Position numbers and translations under genes: made by a program. 64,000 bases of DNA. It comes from Symbiotaphrina buchneri (lineage: Eukaryota; Ascomycota; Symbiotaphrinales; Symbiotaphrinaceae). The notes under the pieces were generated by a model. That model made no database searches. It was not told where the DNA came from and was given only the letters and a program-made list of their open reading frames with translations. The stretch covers positions 930,001 through 994,000 of the forward strand of contig BCIG01000002.1 of the NCBI GenBank assembly GCA_001599915.1. The letters are read 5' to 3'. Below are positions 48,669 through 60,543 of this stretch, piece after piece. Positions within the stretch are counted from its first letter, which is position 1. Each line of letters starts with the position of its first letter.

Positions 48669-50979
48669 ATGTCGTCGACGTCATTCTTAGGGTTAGAAGG
48701 TTACCATGTTTTGGTGACAGGCGCTGCGGGGGGCATCGGCAGCGAGGTAGCGAAGGAGTTTTTGAGTACGCCGAACATCAATCTCCTATTTTCCATACCG
48801 AAAGAAATTGACGCAGCACACTCCTCTGCATACACATTGTTAACAGGTTTCAGACCAGGGGTGCAAAGTTACCGGGCTTGACCTACGTTCCTCCACATCA
48901 CCGTCCCAATCTTCCTCCTCAAATTACCACTCCGTTCAAGGGGACATCTCCGACGAGTCGTCAATTGCCGCTGCAATTGCAGATGCCGTTGCCCACTTGG
49001 GCCCCATCAATATACTGTGCGCCAATGCGGGCATCACGGACGAAAGCAACGAGTACCCACTATGGGATATGCCCGCCGAGTTATGGGATCGCACTTACAA
49101 AGTCAATGTGCGGGGGACGTTCCTGACCATCAAACATTTCCTCAAAGCAGCGGAGAAGATACAGAAAGAGTCGGGCAAGGAATTAGAGAATCTGGCCGTG
49201 GTCGTCACGGGTATGTGAAGTGCTTGTAGAATGGACCGATTGCCGCAAAGCTGATCGCTGTAGGCTCCGAGTGTGGGAAGTTTGGCCAAGCCGGCCATGC
49301 GGAGTATGCTTCTGGTAAAGCCGGTCTACAGTATGGATTGGTGCGGACCGTCAAGAATGAGATTGTCAAGTTGAATGGCAGGGCCCGCGTCAATGCTGTT
49401 GCGCCAGGCTGGGTCAATACGGGGCTCATTGAGGAGAGACTAGATGATCCGAAGGAGATGTGGGCAGAAGCCCAAGCTACGTAAGTTCCTGCCTTCAGAC
49501 ACTCAGAATTCCCATAGGAGCACGTTGTGTCTTCCTGACATCTTCCTTTGACCGGAATCTCTAGTATATCGCTATTTGGATTCGTTCTGACGGAGTTTAT
49601 ATCAGTGTCCCACTCCGCAAGATCGCTGAACCCCAGGATGTCGCACGTCTTGCTGCTTTCCTTGCGTCTCATCGGGCTGCGGGTCATATTAGCGGCGAAT
49701 GTGTCAGCGTCGACGGAGGAATGGAAGGTCGTCTGATATGGAAATCTCCAGAAGAAGCCGCCTCAAGCTCCCTTACGAGTGGGTTTTCGACGCGACCAGA
49801 CAAGCCTGCATCTACGGATACTTCTGCAACCCCCGCTGCTGCTGGCTCTGCATCAGCACCCTCTTCTGGTATTGCTGTACCCAAGCCTCTCATGCATATT
49901 GCACTGTCCGTCGATTTCGACGCCGTGTCCGGCTGGCTGGGCACTGGGACACATCCGGAGAACAACATGGCGGATTATAGTACTGGTTTCTTCTCCGGTG
50001 AAGTCGGTGTGCCGCGGCTGTTGAGGCTGTTCAAGAAGCTGGGAATCCAGAAGGATGTCACATGGTTCATTCCAGGGCATAGTATGGATAGCTTCCCTGA
50101 AATGACCGAGAAGGTGGTTAAGAGTGGAGCGGAGATTGGGTTGCATGGTTACTGTCACGAGGTCAGTATTTTCTACAGTAACATATCGAAGGAGCCGAGG
50201 CTGAGTATTACCATCTGTCCAGGGCTCGGAGCAATTAACGGCGGAGCAAGAACACGATGTGATTGTGAGGTGCATTGATCTGGCACAGGGGTTCACTGGC
50301 AAGCGTCCTGTGGGATATCGTGCTCCATTGTACCATATTCGCGAGAGCACGATCTCAGTCTTGGAGAAATATGGGTTCGAGTATGGTATGTTCGCGCTCA
50401 CAATCCCTCCTCACTCGTTAAGCCTCAGCTCATACTGTGCTGATAGACTCTTCCCTAACACACCATGACTCTCTCCCCTACCATATCCCCCATCGCCCAG
50501 CCATGCAGCCCCTGGACTTCAGCCAACCCGCCGAAAGCTGGATGCGCCCCGTGCCCAAGCCAGAGTCTCACTCCTCCATCGTCGAGATCCCCGCGAATTG
50601 GTATGGCGAGGACATGACCCCGCTACAATTCTGGCCGCATACCAGCAACTCGCAAGGCTACGTGCCGACGTCCGCGGTGGAGAACATGTGGCGGGAACGC
50701 TACGATTGGGTCATGAGGGATGCACAGGAGCGGTATGAAGAGGCCGTGGAAGAAGCCGAGAGTGAGGGTAAGGCAGACGCGTTGGAGAAGTGTCAGAAGG
50801 AGGTCCTGGTATTCCCGATCATCCTCCATCCGGACACGAGCGGTATGGCGCATGTCATCCCGATGATCGAGAGGGTGGTGAGATGGCTCCTTGAGGAGGT
50901 TAAGGCGGGTAGAGCGGTGTTCATGACGTATACGGATATTACGAGGAAGTGGACGGGGCTGAACAATGGTAGTTCGTGA
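48669..50979 (+). CDS. Fusion of short-chain dehydrogenase/reductase and NodB (HpPgdA-like) deacetylase
   Basis: Six exons (48669-48765, 48854-49210, 49264-49480, 49606-50161, 50223-50385, 50447-50979) encode 640 aa. Residues 1-268 are a complete classical SDR: TGAAGGIG at 17-24, CANAG, catalytic Tyr166 and Lys170 in YASGK, PG-x-V-x-TG, and the end motif SVDGGMEGRLIW. A 45-residue Ala/Ser/Pro/Thr linker follows. Residues 318-640 are a complete carbohydrate-esterase-4 fold: Asp327 and Asp329 in SVDFD, His404 and His408 in LHGYCHE, Arg442 in GYRAP, and His591 in LHP, all metal or catalytic positions. The style matches the HpPgdA/PuuE branch, some of whose members act on ureides or cyclic imides rather than chitin. 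Both halves share exon 4, so the join is not a modelling artefact. No signal peptide, so cytosolic. Substrate unknown. Confidence 0.88.
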
Positions 50980-51606
50980 GAAGGATGGAACCGAGAGTAT
51001 GGAACTAGATAGCAATTCCCCATGAACTGCAGAGGAGGAATGAATACACCTTGTGAGGGGCCAAAAAAAGTAAACTCTATCCACTCGAGTGTTAAAGGAA
51101 CATGTTGTAAAATAAAACAAAGTTCAGCGTCTAAGCGCTGTATCATATATATGGACTAGGGGTGGAAAAGAATATCGCGGAGAAGTTGGTTCAGGCGGCC
51201 AAGGGGGGATCGGCAAAAAGGGGCACGGAGATACCTCCTGTTCCGCCTATGGCTGCTAGCCGGTCGCTGAACTTGCCTCGCATTCAACATTATGCCCATG
51301 CTCCTTAACTGTCAGTCATATCCTTCACCGACCCAATACTATCAAGGAGGTTCAAATACAGGGCGTAGACATAATCCATGTGCAATCCCCAAATTCTAGA
51401 GCAATCATGGCAAGTGAATATGGCGACGCATACATCACTACTTGTGTCACTCCCATGACGGGCACCTTGCGTCATCGTAAGAGCTCCATTGAGTTCAACC
51501 TGCTTTGACCCAAAATTCGAGCTTGCACCACCACTCTCTCAGCTGTCAACTATCTTCTCCCGCATCTTTCATCTCTACCCAAATTACCTTGACCGCTCCA
51601 GCAAAA
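50980..51606. other. Intergenic
   Basis: Spacer between the fusion gene and the dihydrodiol dehydrogenase-like gene, same strand. The last 90 bases before ATG 51607 are pyrimidine-rich. Nothing else recognised. Confidence 0.4.
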
Positions 51607-52964
51607 ATGGCGCTCGTCATTCAAGCCTACACTTTTGCCTACCAATACACCAACTCGCTCTTACATTCAGTCCCCAAGAAGAACCCAGGTGCCATCAAGC
51701 TAGGCATCCTCTCATCTGCTCAAATCAACCCAGCAGCAGGTAAGGCATTCTAGATCCCTGCCCTTTGAAATATACAGTTGACGGAAGCGCTCCCAGCAAT
51801 CCATCCCGCAGAGACACATCCTGATGTTATCCTGTACGGCGTCGCCTCCCGCGACCTCTCGACGGCACAGACCACAGCAAAGAAATATAAGATCCAAAAG
51901 GCATATGGCTCGTACCAGGACCTGCTCGACGACCCACAGATCGATATGGTGTACATCTCGACGCCGAACGGGATGCACTACGAGTGGGCTTCGAAGGCGC
52001 TGAAGGCAGGGAAGCATGTTTTGCTGGAGAAGCCGTTCACGAGCAATGCGACCGAGGCGAAGAATCTAGTTGAGGAGTCCAAACACAGTGGCAAGATTTT
52101 GATGGAGGCGGTAAGTTCTAGAGCGACCGCATGCGTGGGAGATGCTAATAAAAGTGCAGTTTCACTGGCAGTTTCATCCTGCTGCGCATTTGTGGAGAGA
52201 GATTCTCGAGTCGGGGAAATATGGCAAGATCATTCAGACGAATGCAGTAATGACGGCTAGCCCAGGAGTGCCTGATGGAGACATTCGTTGGCAATACGAT
52301 CTAGCAGGTAAGTAGAAAGTCCGAATACACTGTGAATGTTTGAGGATACCCATTGAACTCTCGAATAGGTGGCTCAGCTATGGATGCAACGTACGCTCTT
52401 TCCTTCACACGCTATGCTCTCCGTGCCGGTCTTCCAGAGAAGATTCTGTCCTCTGTGGCACGTCCCTATGACAAAGACAAGCGCGTCGACGCAGCCATGC
52501 ACAGCATCATGCTGTTCAAGACCGCCAGCGGCGACATTGTGCATAGCCGTGTATACACCGACCTTGCACGCAGCTGGGTCGGGTACGTCATTCCACGTGT
52601 CTGGGAACTGCCTCAGATCGAAGTCGAGACCGAAAAGGCCGTCATCTACTTCTACAACGCCATGATGCCGCACCTGTACCACTACATCTCCATCACCGAC
52701 AAAGCGACCGGCAAGACTGAGTACAAGAAACAATACTCTGGCGGCCCGGTCTGGGGCAACGTCATGACCACCGGAGGAAAAGGCGGCCAGAGCTACTGGA
52801 GCACGTATCGGTACCAGCTGGAGGCTTTCGTCAAGAAGATCAAGGGCGAGGAACCGCCCTGCTGGGTCGAGGGACAAGAGAGTATCTGGCAGATGGAGAC
52901 GATTGATGCCATGTATGAGGCTGCGGGGCTGCCGGTGAGGCCCACCAGTCAGTACGCTAAGTGA
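51607..52964 (+). CDS. Gfo/Idh/MocA oxidoreductase, dihydrodiol/D-xylose dehydrogenase-like
   Basis: NAD(P)-dependent dehydrogenase of sugars or trans-dihydrodiols. Exons 51607-51739, 51797-52110, 52160-52307 and 52369-52964 encode 396 aa. The Rossmann part has LGILSSAQINPAA, VASRD and YISTPNGMHYEWA; the family LLEKPFTSN motif with the catalytic Lys is intact, and FHWQFHPAAH follows. A C-terminal alpha/beta domain completes the fold. The second exon starts at the CAG acceptor before IHPAETHPD, because an earlier possible AG gives a wrong frame. The fungal group is annotated as D-xylose 1-dehydrogenase or trans-1,2-dihydrobenzene-1,2-diol dehydrogenase. It lies between the fusion gene and a P450. 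Confidence 0.9.
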
Positions 52965-53209
52965 GTCCTTGAGCTATGAGTGATGAACGGTGGGAAAAGA
53001 AACAAGTTAGCCTAGCAACAATGATGGTATATGGTCATGACCTCTTAACGGTCGTGAGCATTCGGCGTTTTCAACTCAAGCCAAAGAAATGATTCAAGTT
53101 ATATCACTTCTTGTAAATAAATCCGACTGTTTAAGTAGGTTTTTTTTTCTCCTATTGGAATATGCCAGTGATCGACCGCTATAATCAAGGTAGCAATCCA
53201 ATGAAGACA

Positions 53210-54857
53210 TTACTTTGAAATGACAGCTCGCTTCTTGATCCGGATCGGCAGCGGACCAGGATTAGAATTGAAGCGCTCATGGATCTCCAGTTCCTGATCC
53301 GGGCGCTCCAGTTCCATATCGTACTTGCGAACAAGAGTGGAGATGAGGATGTGTAACTCCACAACAGCAATGTGTCTTCCCAAACACGTCCTTGCCCCCT
53401 GACTGAAAGGGATGTTGTACGCCTTCAGGTTGTGAATCTGATCAGGATCGTCCTGATTCAGCCAACGATCAGGATTGAAGCGGTCCGGTTCGGGATACAG
53501 ACTCTCTTTGCGGTGGATCGCGAACGTTGGCACGGCCACGACGGTCCCTTGTCGAAGATGATGGCCGGCAACTACTGCTCCTTCTGGTGCGTAGACCACA
53601 CGCTGTAGTGGATATGCGATTGGTGGTCTTAGCCGCAAGGTCTCGTTGATACATGCTCCAAGGTATGGAAGATTATTGACGAGATCGTACGGGACGATTT
53701 CCGGATCATCTGGCGATACGTGCGATTCCACCTCACGGCGTAGCTTCTCGAGACATTCTTTGTTAGCCATCAGATGATAGACTGTGCTTGAAAGTGCCGC
53801 GGCAGTGGTGTCGCTACCTGCGTTCATGAATACGATCGAATCGGCGACCATCTCCATGAACGGAAGGTTTCGACCCTCCCCATTTCGGTCAGCGAGGATG
53901 TTATTGACGAAGTCTTTCGATTGTCTCTCAGGTGCAGCCTTGGCCATGCGCCGCCGAAGCTGGTGTATACAAATATTCTCAAAATCGTCTGCATATCTCG
54001 CTTTCGTCAATCGCTGCAGCTGAGACGTGCACTTGGTGACTATCTTCAACCAGTCCATCGTCTGCAGAGATACGACTTGAGCAAGAGTAATGGTGTATCT
54101 CACTCCTTGTTGTAGAGCATAGATCGTGCTGGGCACCGTATAAACAGTGCCTGACTTCGTCTCGGCTGTTTTCATGTCATTTCCGTTGTCGAGAAAGCCC
54201 ATCGGGAGGCCAAATGCCATATCACCGATAACGTCGAGAGTGAAGTAATTAAGCCTGGAATGGAGATATATCAGTCTCTAGCACTAGCATTCGGCGTCTC
54301 CAACCTTACCATTGTCGGATGTTGAACGAGGATGGCTCTCTTTCAGAGGTGGATTCCCTGTCACACCACTCATCTACTCGAGCCAGAAACTTCGCAGCAT
54401 TCCGTCTGATCACAGGCTCCATGTCCACCACAGTCTTCAACGCAAATGAGTTTGCAAGATACTTTCTCTTCCGAGAATGATCTGCACGATCACGAGTGTT
54501 GACGATATCATGGAAGTCGCCTGCAACCTTATCATAGAACCTATCCTTCATAATCTTCGAGGCAGCTTGGTGGCTGTAAATGTCGGCGACTGCTCGAGGA
54601 TCGTTGAACAGGAGAAGATTCGGACCAAAGCGGACGACATCTCCTAGTTCTTTGTGGACTTGATGGATTGTGGCGGATCGCCGTTCGTTCCATGTCTCCC
54701 ACATCAACCACAGCGGGGTGATTGCTGCCAATTTACTAGGGGTTGGGTATTTTCGCAGGTCGAGCGGATCATAGAAGTACCAGAGAATGGGCCATAAAAC
54801 AAAGTAACCCAAGAGGACGACGACGACAGCGAGAATGGCCGCTCCTATCGATAACAT
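53210..54857 (-). CDS. Cytochrome P450 monooxygenase
   Basis: Exons 54857-54310 and 54254-53210 encode 530 aa. A single N-terminal membrane anchor (about residues 5-30) is followed by a Pro-containing hinge (KYPTPSKLAA). The I-helix AGSDTT, the K-helix ETLR and the heme loop FSQGARTCLGRH, with Cys473 as axial ligand, are all intact. The WLNYFTLDVIGDMAFG block is common to fungal P450s of the benzoate 4-hydroxylase and pisatin demethylase-like groups, so an aromatic or polyketide-like substrate is plausible but not shown. ATG 54857 is used; the frame runs a few codons further without ATG. Convergent with the dehydrogenase gene and divergent from a decayed regulator. Confidence 0.93.
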
Positions 54858-55341
54858 GATAGTTGCTTCTGGACAATCAATCACGATATTCTTCTGGTAG
54901 AGTATAGATCAGTTTTACCACCGGGTAGCACCAGGTGTAAACGTCGGACATCCTGATTGCCTTATAATCCGACTGAACCAGTCTAGAACAACCTCTTCGC
55001 AAGCTGATATCGTCCGTAGCAGCAGGCCTTACTCCGCGATTCTCATAGAGCGCAAAACTACCTGTTCAAGCTCAACCAAGACTTCGACCACCAAGTCTCA
55101 AACCTAGAAACAGGTCGGTTCGATCGGGGTGCCTTGCAGTCCGCGCAAATTTCCCTCTTCGAGCTAAGCGTGGAGATCTTCCCCGGACGGTCTGTGAACG
55201 GACTTCTGCTAGCAAGAAAGGCAAACTAGCAACCCCGCATGTCTCGCGCTCTTTAATGCGGAGTGATGTTTGCAAAACATCTTCCACACTCACTGATTGT
55301 CTCGCGCGGAATTGCTGAGATAGGCAATCGCGTTTCTGCGG
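54858..55341. promoter_or_regulatory. Divergent promoter of P450 and Zn2Cys6 remnant
   Basis: 484 bases between the P450 start and the regulator's probable start at 55342. No gene or clear motif recognised. Confidence 0.4.
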
Positions 55342-57643
55342 ATGGGTCATTACAAGGGTGAAGCGTCATGGTTGGTCGATCCGCTTTGAATCATGAGCTC
55401 AATCGTTGGAATGGTGGCTGACTAGCGTAGTCGAACCTGTCGTCGACGACATATGAAATGTGATGAAAGAGTTCCTGTGTGTGGCAATTGCGAGAAATCT
55501 GATCGAGATTGCGTACGACGCCCCCGTATCCGCTTTCGTCCAGTGAAGAACTCTTTCGCCGTTGCTTCTCCCACTGAAGAGGGTGATCGGGCTCCTACGG
55601 GTAGAAGAAGCCCTGGAAGTGTAGTGGAAAGTGCTCGGGGTATTACGTCCTCTCCAGGTCTGAGAAGTCGGAACCGTCTTGGTTTAAAATGCATTGTCCG
55701 ATTGCTAACACATGAATAGTCGTAGGGCCATATCTATCACCAGCTTCCACGGCCCTGAGCATTCACTTGGCCAGTAATGGAAGGGAATCACTACCTTTAC
55801 CTATCCAGGAACACAGAATCAAACCTCATCCCCGAAATATCCCTATCCAGGGACATTCGGTTTAGGACAACCTCCTAGCCAAGGCAGTTTATCCAGCATA
55901 TCAGCAGATATATTATCCGATACCCACCCTGAACCACATCAAACAAATGCAGAATATTCAGCACTGGACATAGGCCACGTCGATCCAGTATTTGGCACTT
56001 TCATCACCAGTCCACCAGAGCTTGATGCTTTTAACACTCGCTTGGTCGACGATATAATATCCGATCCAGCCTTCTACAGGATCAACGACATACAAGAAAC
56101 CCACCCCTAGATTGAATGATGTCCCGACGAGCATCAAACTACGTAAGCCTGAAGCGGGGCTTCTCAAGTACTTTGTCCAGATGCTCGCACCGCTTTTTGA
56201 TTGCACCGACGCTCGGCGGCACTTCTCTACCGCTGTTCCAGACCTGGCGCTTTCCCGCTCGCCATGTTTACTCTACGCCATGCTGACCATAGCGGCCCTA
56301 TTCTTCGGTCGCGTATGCAATCAGCCTTCATCTGCCGCAGAGCAGTACCGAAGAGAATGCGTCAAGGCCTTGATTTTCCTGCTTGCCGAAGATGGGAATA
56401 ATGCTCACGAAGCAGCCATTTTCACGACTTATGTCCTGCTTCGGCTCTATGATCATTATACTGGTACGAGCTCCACTTAATTATCTGGGCCCCCAAATGC
56501 TTACCTAGGGATAGTGACAATCCTGGAACAGAAGCCGGAAAGCTTATTCTCGGCGTCACTGGCCCTGTCCACTCGCCCATGGAGCGCATATTCCCGCGAC
56601 ACAGCTCTGAAGCAAGCGGCATTCTGGGTCCACGTCCGTCAAGACCTGCACGTAGCTTTTCTGCTGCAGTGTCCGGTGAACATCGATGGAGCTCTATACA
56701 CTCACACGCTAGAGGTGGCAACAGCGATGACCGAGCAGGATGCACTGACAAGATGAAGATGAGTTGCCCGAGATCACAATTCTGTACCTGCTAAGATGTT
56801 GTTTGAATTACCTACTTATATAGGGGATGAACGCATTAATAAGTAAACACCTGCAGTAACCATTGGCTCGAGCAGTGGCCCGATTTCGCGCGAAGGGGTT
56901 GGCCTTGAAGAACACATGTCTCCCGATATTGATTGTGCCTGGAGCAACCGAATGGTGGCGCTGACATGCGATGTGGTCAATTACTGCTTTAGACAAGCTG
57001 GTAGGACGGAGGATGAGTGGACATCGCTCCTTTTGGAAGTGATGAGATGGAACCTGAGGAAACCTTCGTCCTTCGAGCCTTATTGAGCTGGAGCCGGGGC
57101 ACAAAGATGGAAGTGTCTTTCCAGAACCATGGTTGAGGCATGATTGGCACGGTAAGGGTCCGCAGTCCGATGTCTATGGAGAGGTATGCTGATCATCAAA
57201 GCTCTGGGGCTCATCTATTATCACATGGCGTTCGTACATCTGAAGAGCCACAAGCCAGGCCAGGTAGCGGCACAAGACCGGTTGAAATCGTTGCCTTATG
57301 ATTGTAGAGTAAGTTGCTCATTGGGCAGGCCGTGACACATTCTATATTTTTCTGACGTCTATACAGGAAGAGATCTTCTTCCACGTCCGCAGTCTGTGTG
57401 GGATTGTACTGGCCAACCCTGGGATGCAAGTCTTGATGATTGTCCCGGCCATGGTATGTCCGGCTATCCTTAGGAATAACAAGCTGACGATTATAGCTTC
57501 ACTTTGCGGGTATGTTCTTAACAGATACAAATTCCCAGGAGAAAACCGTGCAATTGTTACACATGGCGAGAGAACGTACTGGTGCTCCAGTACAACACGT
57601 TTTGGATCGACTTCATAAGACATGGGAAAGACCACTCTCATAG
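55342..57643 (+). pseudogene. Decayed Zn2Cys6 fungal transcription factor
   Basis: A fungal C6 regulator is spread across several frames. The DNA-binding cluster is whole if exon 1 (55342-55370) is joined to 55431: C-x2-C-x6-C-x6-C-x2-C-x6-C (CRTC, RRRHMKC, VPVC, GNC, RDC). After an intron at 55658-55719 the frame shifts at least twice before 56112: one lies near 55,790-55,860 and one at a C4 run about 56,104-56,107. The regulatory domain is then clear (LLKYFVQMLAPLFD, KQAAFWVHVRQDL, CAWSNRMVALTCDVV, FPEPWLRHDWH, FFHVRSLCGI, TVQLLHMARERTGA), but another shift falls near 57,075-57,095. Introns explain some joins, not all. Either a true pseudogene or a low-quality stretch. Confidence 0.75.
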
Positions 57644-58636
57644 CAATAATTTTCCCATGCAATACATATCAGCAACGGCAACCGTCGACTGGTCAATGGG
57701 CCATTGTAACATCATTCTGCCTGATAGACCATTGCCCATCAACACTTGCTACGGTCTCAACACCAGTCTGCCTTCTTCAGAGAGTTTCTCCATCACAGGA
57801 TCCTAGTCAAATTCCTGTCCCAAACCGGCTTTCAAGACGATATTCTTGAGCTTCTGTGATAATCCTGTACAAATGAAGAAGTGAGTGAGAGTTCATTCAA
57901 CAATTGAGCCACGAAGCCAGAATTAGAGATTTTAGAGCTGTCAATCGAATTGAAGTTCATGGACTAGTTTGATCATTGGTTGAAGTTGACATTGCTCGAA
58001 ACACCTGAGCCATCATCCATCGCTCGAGAAATCAGTGGGAGTTCAGTGATATCTAGCATTAAGGGAATCCTAGTCGGATAGCGCCATGCCAAGAAGATGA
58101 TTGTGTCCTCGTGAGCACCGTAAGATCGCAACTCCTCGCTGATTGCCTTCGCCACAGAACGTTGCGGCTTAAAGCAAGGAATAGGTTCCGAACTAGCTGT
58201 CAACCCCGCAGCTCTCGGCCAAAAACGCTTATGTTGGAGAAGTGAACTCCATTGGACGTAGCATTTGTCGTCCAGGGACCGCCAACCTCCTAACCGCCCC
58301 TAGTAAATCCGCGCTGCCGAGATCCGGCCGGCGACAATCCTTCCCCTTTTCATACCCCTTATGCTACTCCCGATCCAGCAATTTTGCACGCGAAGCTTGG
58401 ACTAAACCCCGCAAATGCCCCCGGGTGCGCGCTCTCTTGGCCTAACCAGAGACATCATCTCACGTAGGCTAGAATCCGGGGTTTGAGCGCCGGGGTAAGA
58501 ACTATAAAGTGGACGTGTGTGGCCGGGGTTGTCACGATGGAAGATCCACATCAAACGGTCTTTGGCCATCGCAACTCTTTACAACGGAGTAAAACAAGGC
58601 GAGATAAGGGCAAATTGTACCTCCGTTCAAATCAAG
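57644..58636. other. Intergenic
   Basis: About 1 kb between the regulator remnant and the sugar transporter. A minus-strand open stretch at 57973-58203 lacks an ATG and is not recognised. The 150 bases before 58637 are the transporter's 5' region. No repeat element seen. Confidence 0.4.
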
Positions 58637-60484
58637 ATGGGCAAGAAGTTCTACTGGGGCCGCGGCAAGACGCTGCAGGTGTGCATCACGATTACTTGTT
58701 TGATGGGTGAGTGTTGTCACATGCAGATGCTGATAACATATACTGACGCAGCTTGTCTAGCTTTCACCCTGATGGGTAATTGTTTTCTAGACTCCTCTAT
58801 ATAGAAGAAGCTGAGAGTCGTATAGGTTATGATCAAGGCGTCTTCAGTTCGGTCGTCACCAACCAGGACTTCCTTGATAAGATCGGCAACCCGAACGATG
58901 TGTTGCTCGGTATTGTCGTCGCATCTTATAACCTGGGATGCTTCTCAGGCTCCATCTTCTCCTTTGCGTTCGCGGAAAAGCTAGGTCGGCGTAAGAGTAT
59001 GTGGGTTGCAATGGTTTTCATCAATGTAAGCACATATTCCAGCCCGTCGAAGAATACCCTGTTGACCTCCCATCAGATCCGTGCCGCACTCCAAGCTTCG
59101 GCATATACCCGCGCGCACCTCGTCGTTGGGCGGTACATATGTGGAATCGGCACCGGGATCGAGACATCTACCGTTCCCGTTTACCAATCAGAGCTGTCCT
59201 ATGCCAAATCTCGCGGGCGCCTAGTCAGCACCGAGGCGTTCTTCTCGGGCGTGGGAATAGCTATTGCGTACTGGTTCGACTATGGCATGACCTACGCCCA
59301 CGGCCCGGTGTCATGGCGACTGCCCATTGCGTGCCAAATCATCCTTGCAATGGTGAGCGATCCGCATCCCCTGCCCAGGGCCATCCACTAACTGTCTAGT
59401 TCACTGTCGTCATGGTCTTTGGCGTGCCCGAGTCCCCCCGATATCTGTACAAAGAGGGCCGTAACCAGCAAGCCCTCGAAGTCCTCTGCGCCGTCTGGGA
59501 CAAGGAGCCCGATGACCTAGAGATCCTCAAAGAGCAGGCCGAGATCCTGGAGGCGCTGCGGCTGGAGATGGAGCATGGCGAGTACAAGTGGCGGAACGTG
59601 CTGCAGCCGGACCGTGTACATACACGCAAACGCCTGCTGCTCTCGTGGCTAATAAACAGCATGAACCAACTTGTGGGCATCAATCTGGTTGTGTACTATG
59701 TGCCAACTGTGCTGCACACGAATGTGGGCTTGTCTTCGAGTCTGTCGCAGCGCTTGGGAGGAATGTAGGCTGCTTCCTTCCGGCAGGAGTATTTGGATAC
59801 TGACTTTTGGCTCGCAGCATTCAGTGTATGTTCGTGCTAGGGGCGGTATTGCCATGCTTTCTGGCGGATAAGTACGGTCGACGAAACCCGATGATGTGGG
59901 GATGTGCGGGCATGAGCTTCTCGATGATGATGATCACCATTCTCCTGAGTCTCAAGGACAAACTTGCAAACCCGAAGCCTACATCAACAGCATGCATAGC
60001 GTTCTTCTTCATCGTGCGTCGCCTATTCCCCCGTGTCAAACCACAAACACTAACCCCCCTCAAGTTCATGCTCGTCTTCGGCGCCTCCGCCAGCTGCATA
60101 ACTTGGGTTTACGGGCCAGAGATCCTGCCCCTGCACGCACGCGCCAAGGGCAACGCGTTGGGCGTATCTGGCGTGTGGATCTGGAACCTTTTCATTGTCA
60201 TGATCACACCGGTGCTGATCAATCGGCTGCAGTGGAAGACGTATGTCATATTCACGCTGCTGAACTTCGTCTTCGTCCCGACCATCTATTTCTGGTTCCC
60301 GGAAACGACGAACTTGTCGTTGGAGGAGATTGATTGGATCTTCACGCAGGGGAAGAGTACCGTACGTGCTGCTAGGGAGCTGCAGAAGATTAGGAAGGAG
60401 AAGGGAACTGTTATCGGGGTTGGAGAGAGGTCGCCTAGGGTTAGTGTCTTGGAGGTGGATGCGGAGGAGAAGACGTCTAGGTAA
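58637..60484 (+). CDS. MFS sugar-porter family transporter
   Basis: Twelve-span proton-coupled sugar or polyol transporter, 516 aa. Seven exons: 58637-58706, 58752-58775, 58826-59025, 59077-59352, 59400-59764, 59818-60013, 60065-60484. Family signatures are all present: GYDQGVFSSVV, KLGRRKSMW, VGRYICGIGTG, PESPRYLYKEGR, the INSMNQLVGINLVVYYVP block of span 7, DKYGRRNPM, YGPEILP-x-x-x-RAKG and PETTNLSLEEID. Exon 2 is only 24 bases, needed to link MACLAFTLM to GYDQG. ATG 58637 opens the usual short cytosolic leader. Specificity (hexose, xylose, quinate or other) cannot be read off. It sits in the metabolic stretch beside oxidoreductase genes. Confidence 0.92.
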
Positions 60485-60503
60485 AGGTGGGAAAGTTTGT
60501 AAA

Positions 60504-60543
60504 AGCACTTGGAGCTTTAAATCAGCACTTGGAGCTTTAAATC
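60504..60543 (+). repeat. 20-base perfect tandem duplication
   Basis: The unit starting AGCACTTGGAGC occurs twice head to tail, 20 bases after the transporter stop codon. Exact identity implies a recent event or slippage. Confidence 0.85.

Noticed and set aside
57973-58203. Minus-strand 76-codon open stretch downstream of the decayed regulator
   Set aside because: It has no ATG, no recognisable family and no partner exon. Could be a relic, but not supportable.
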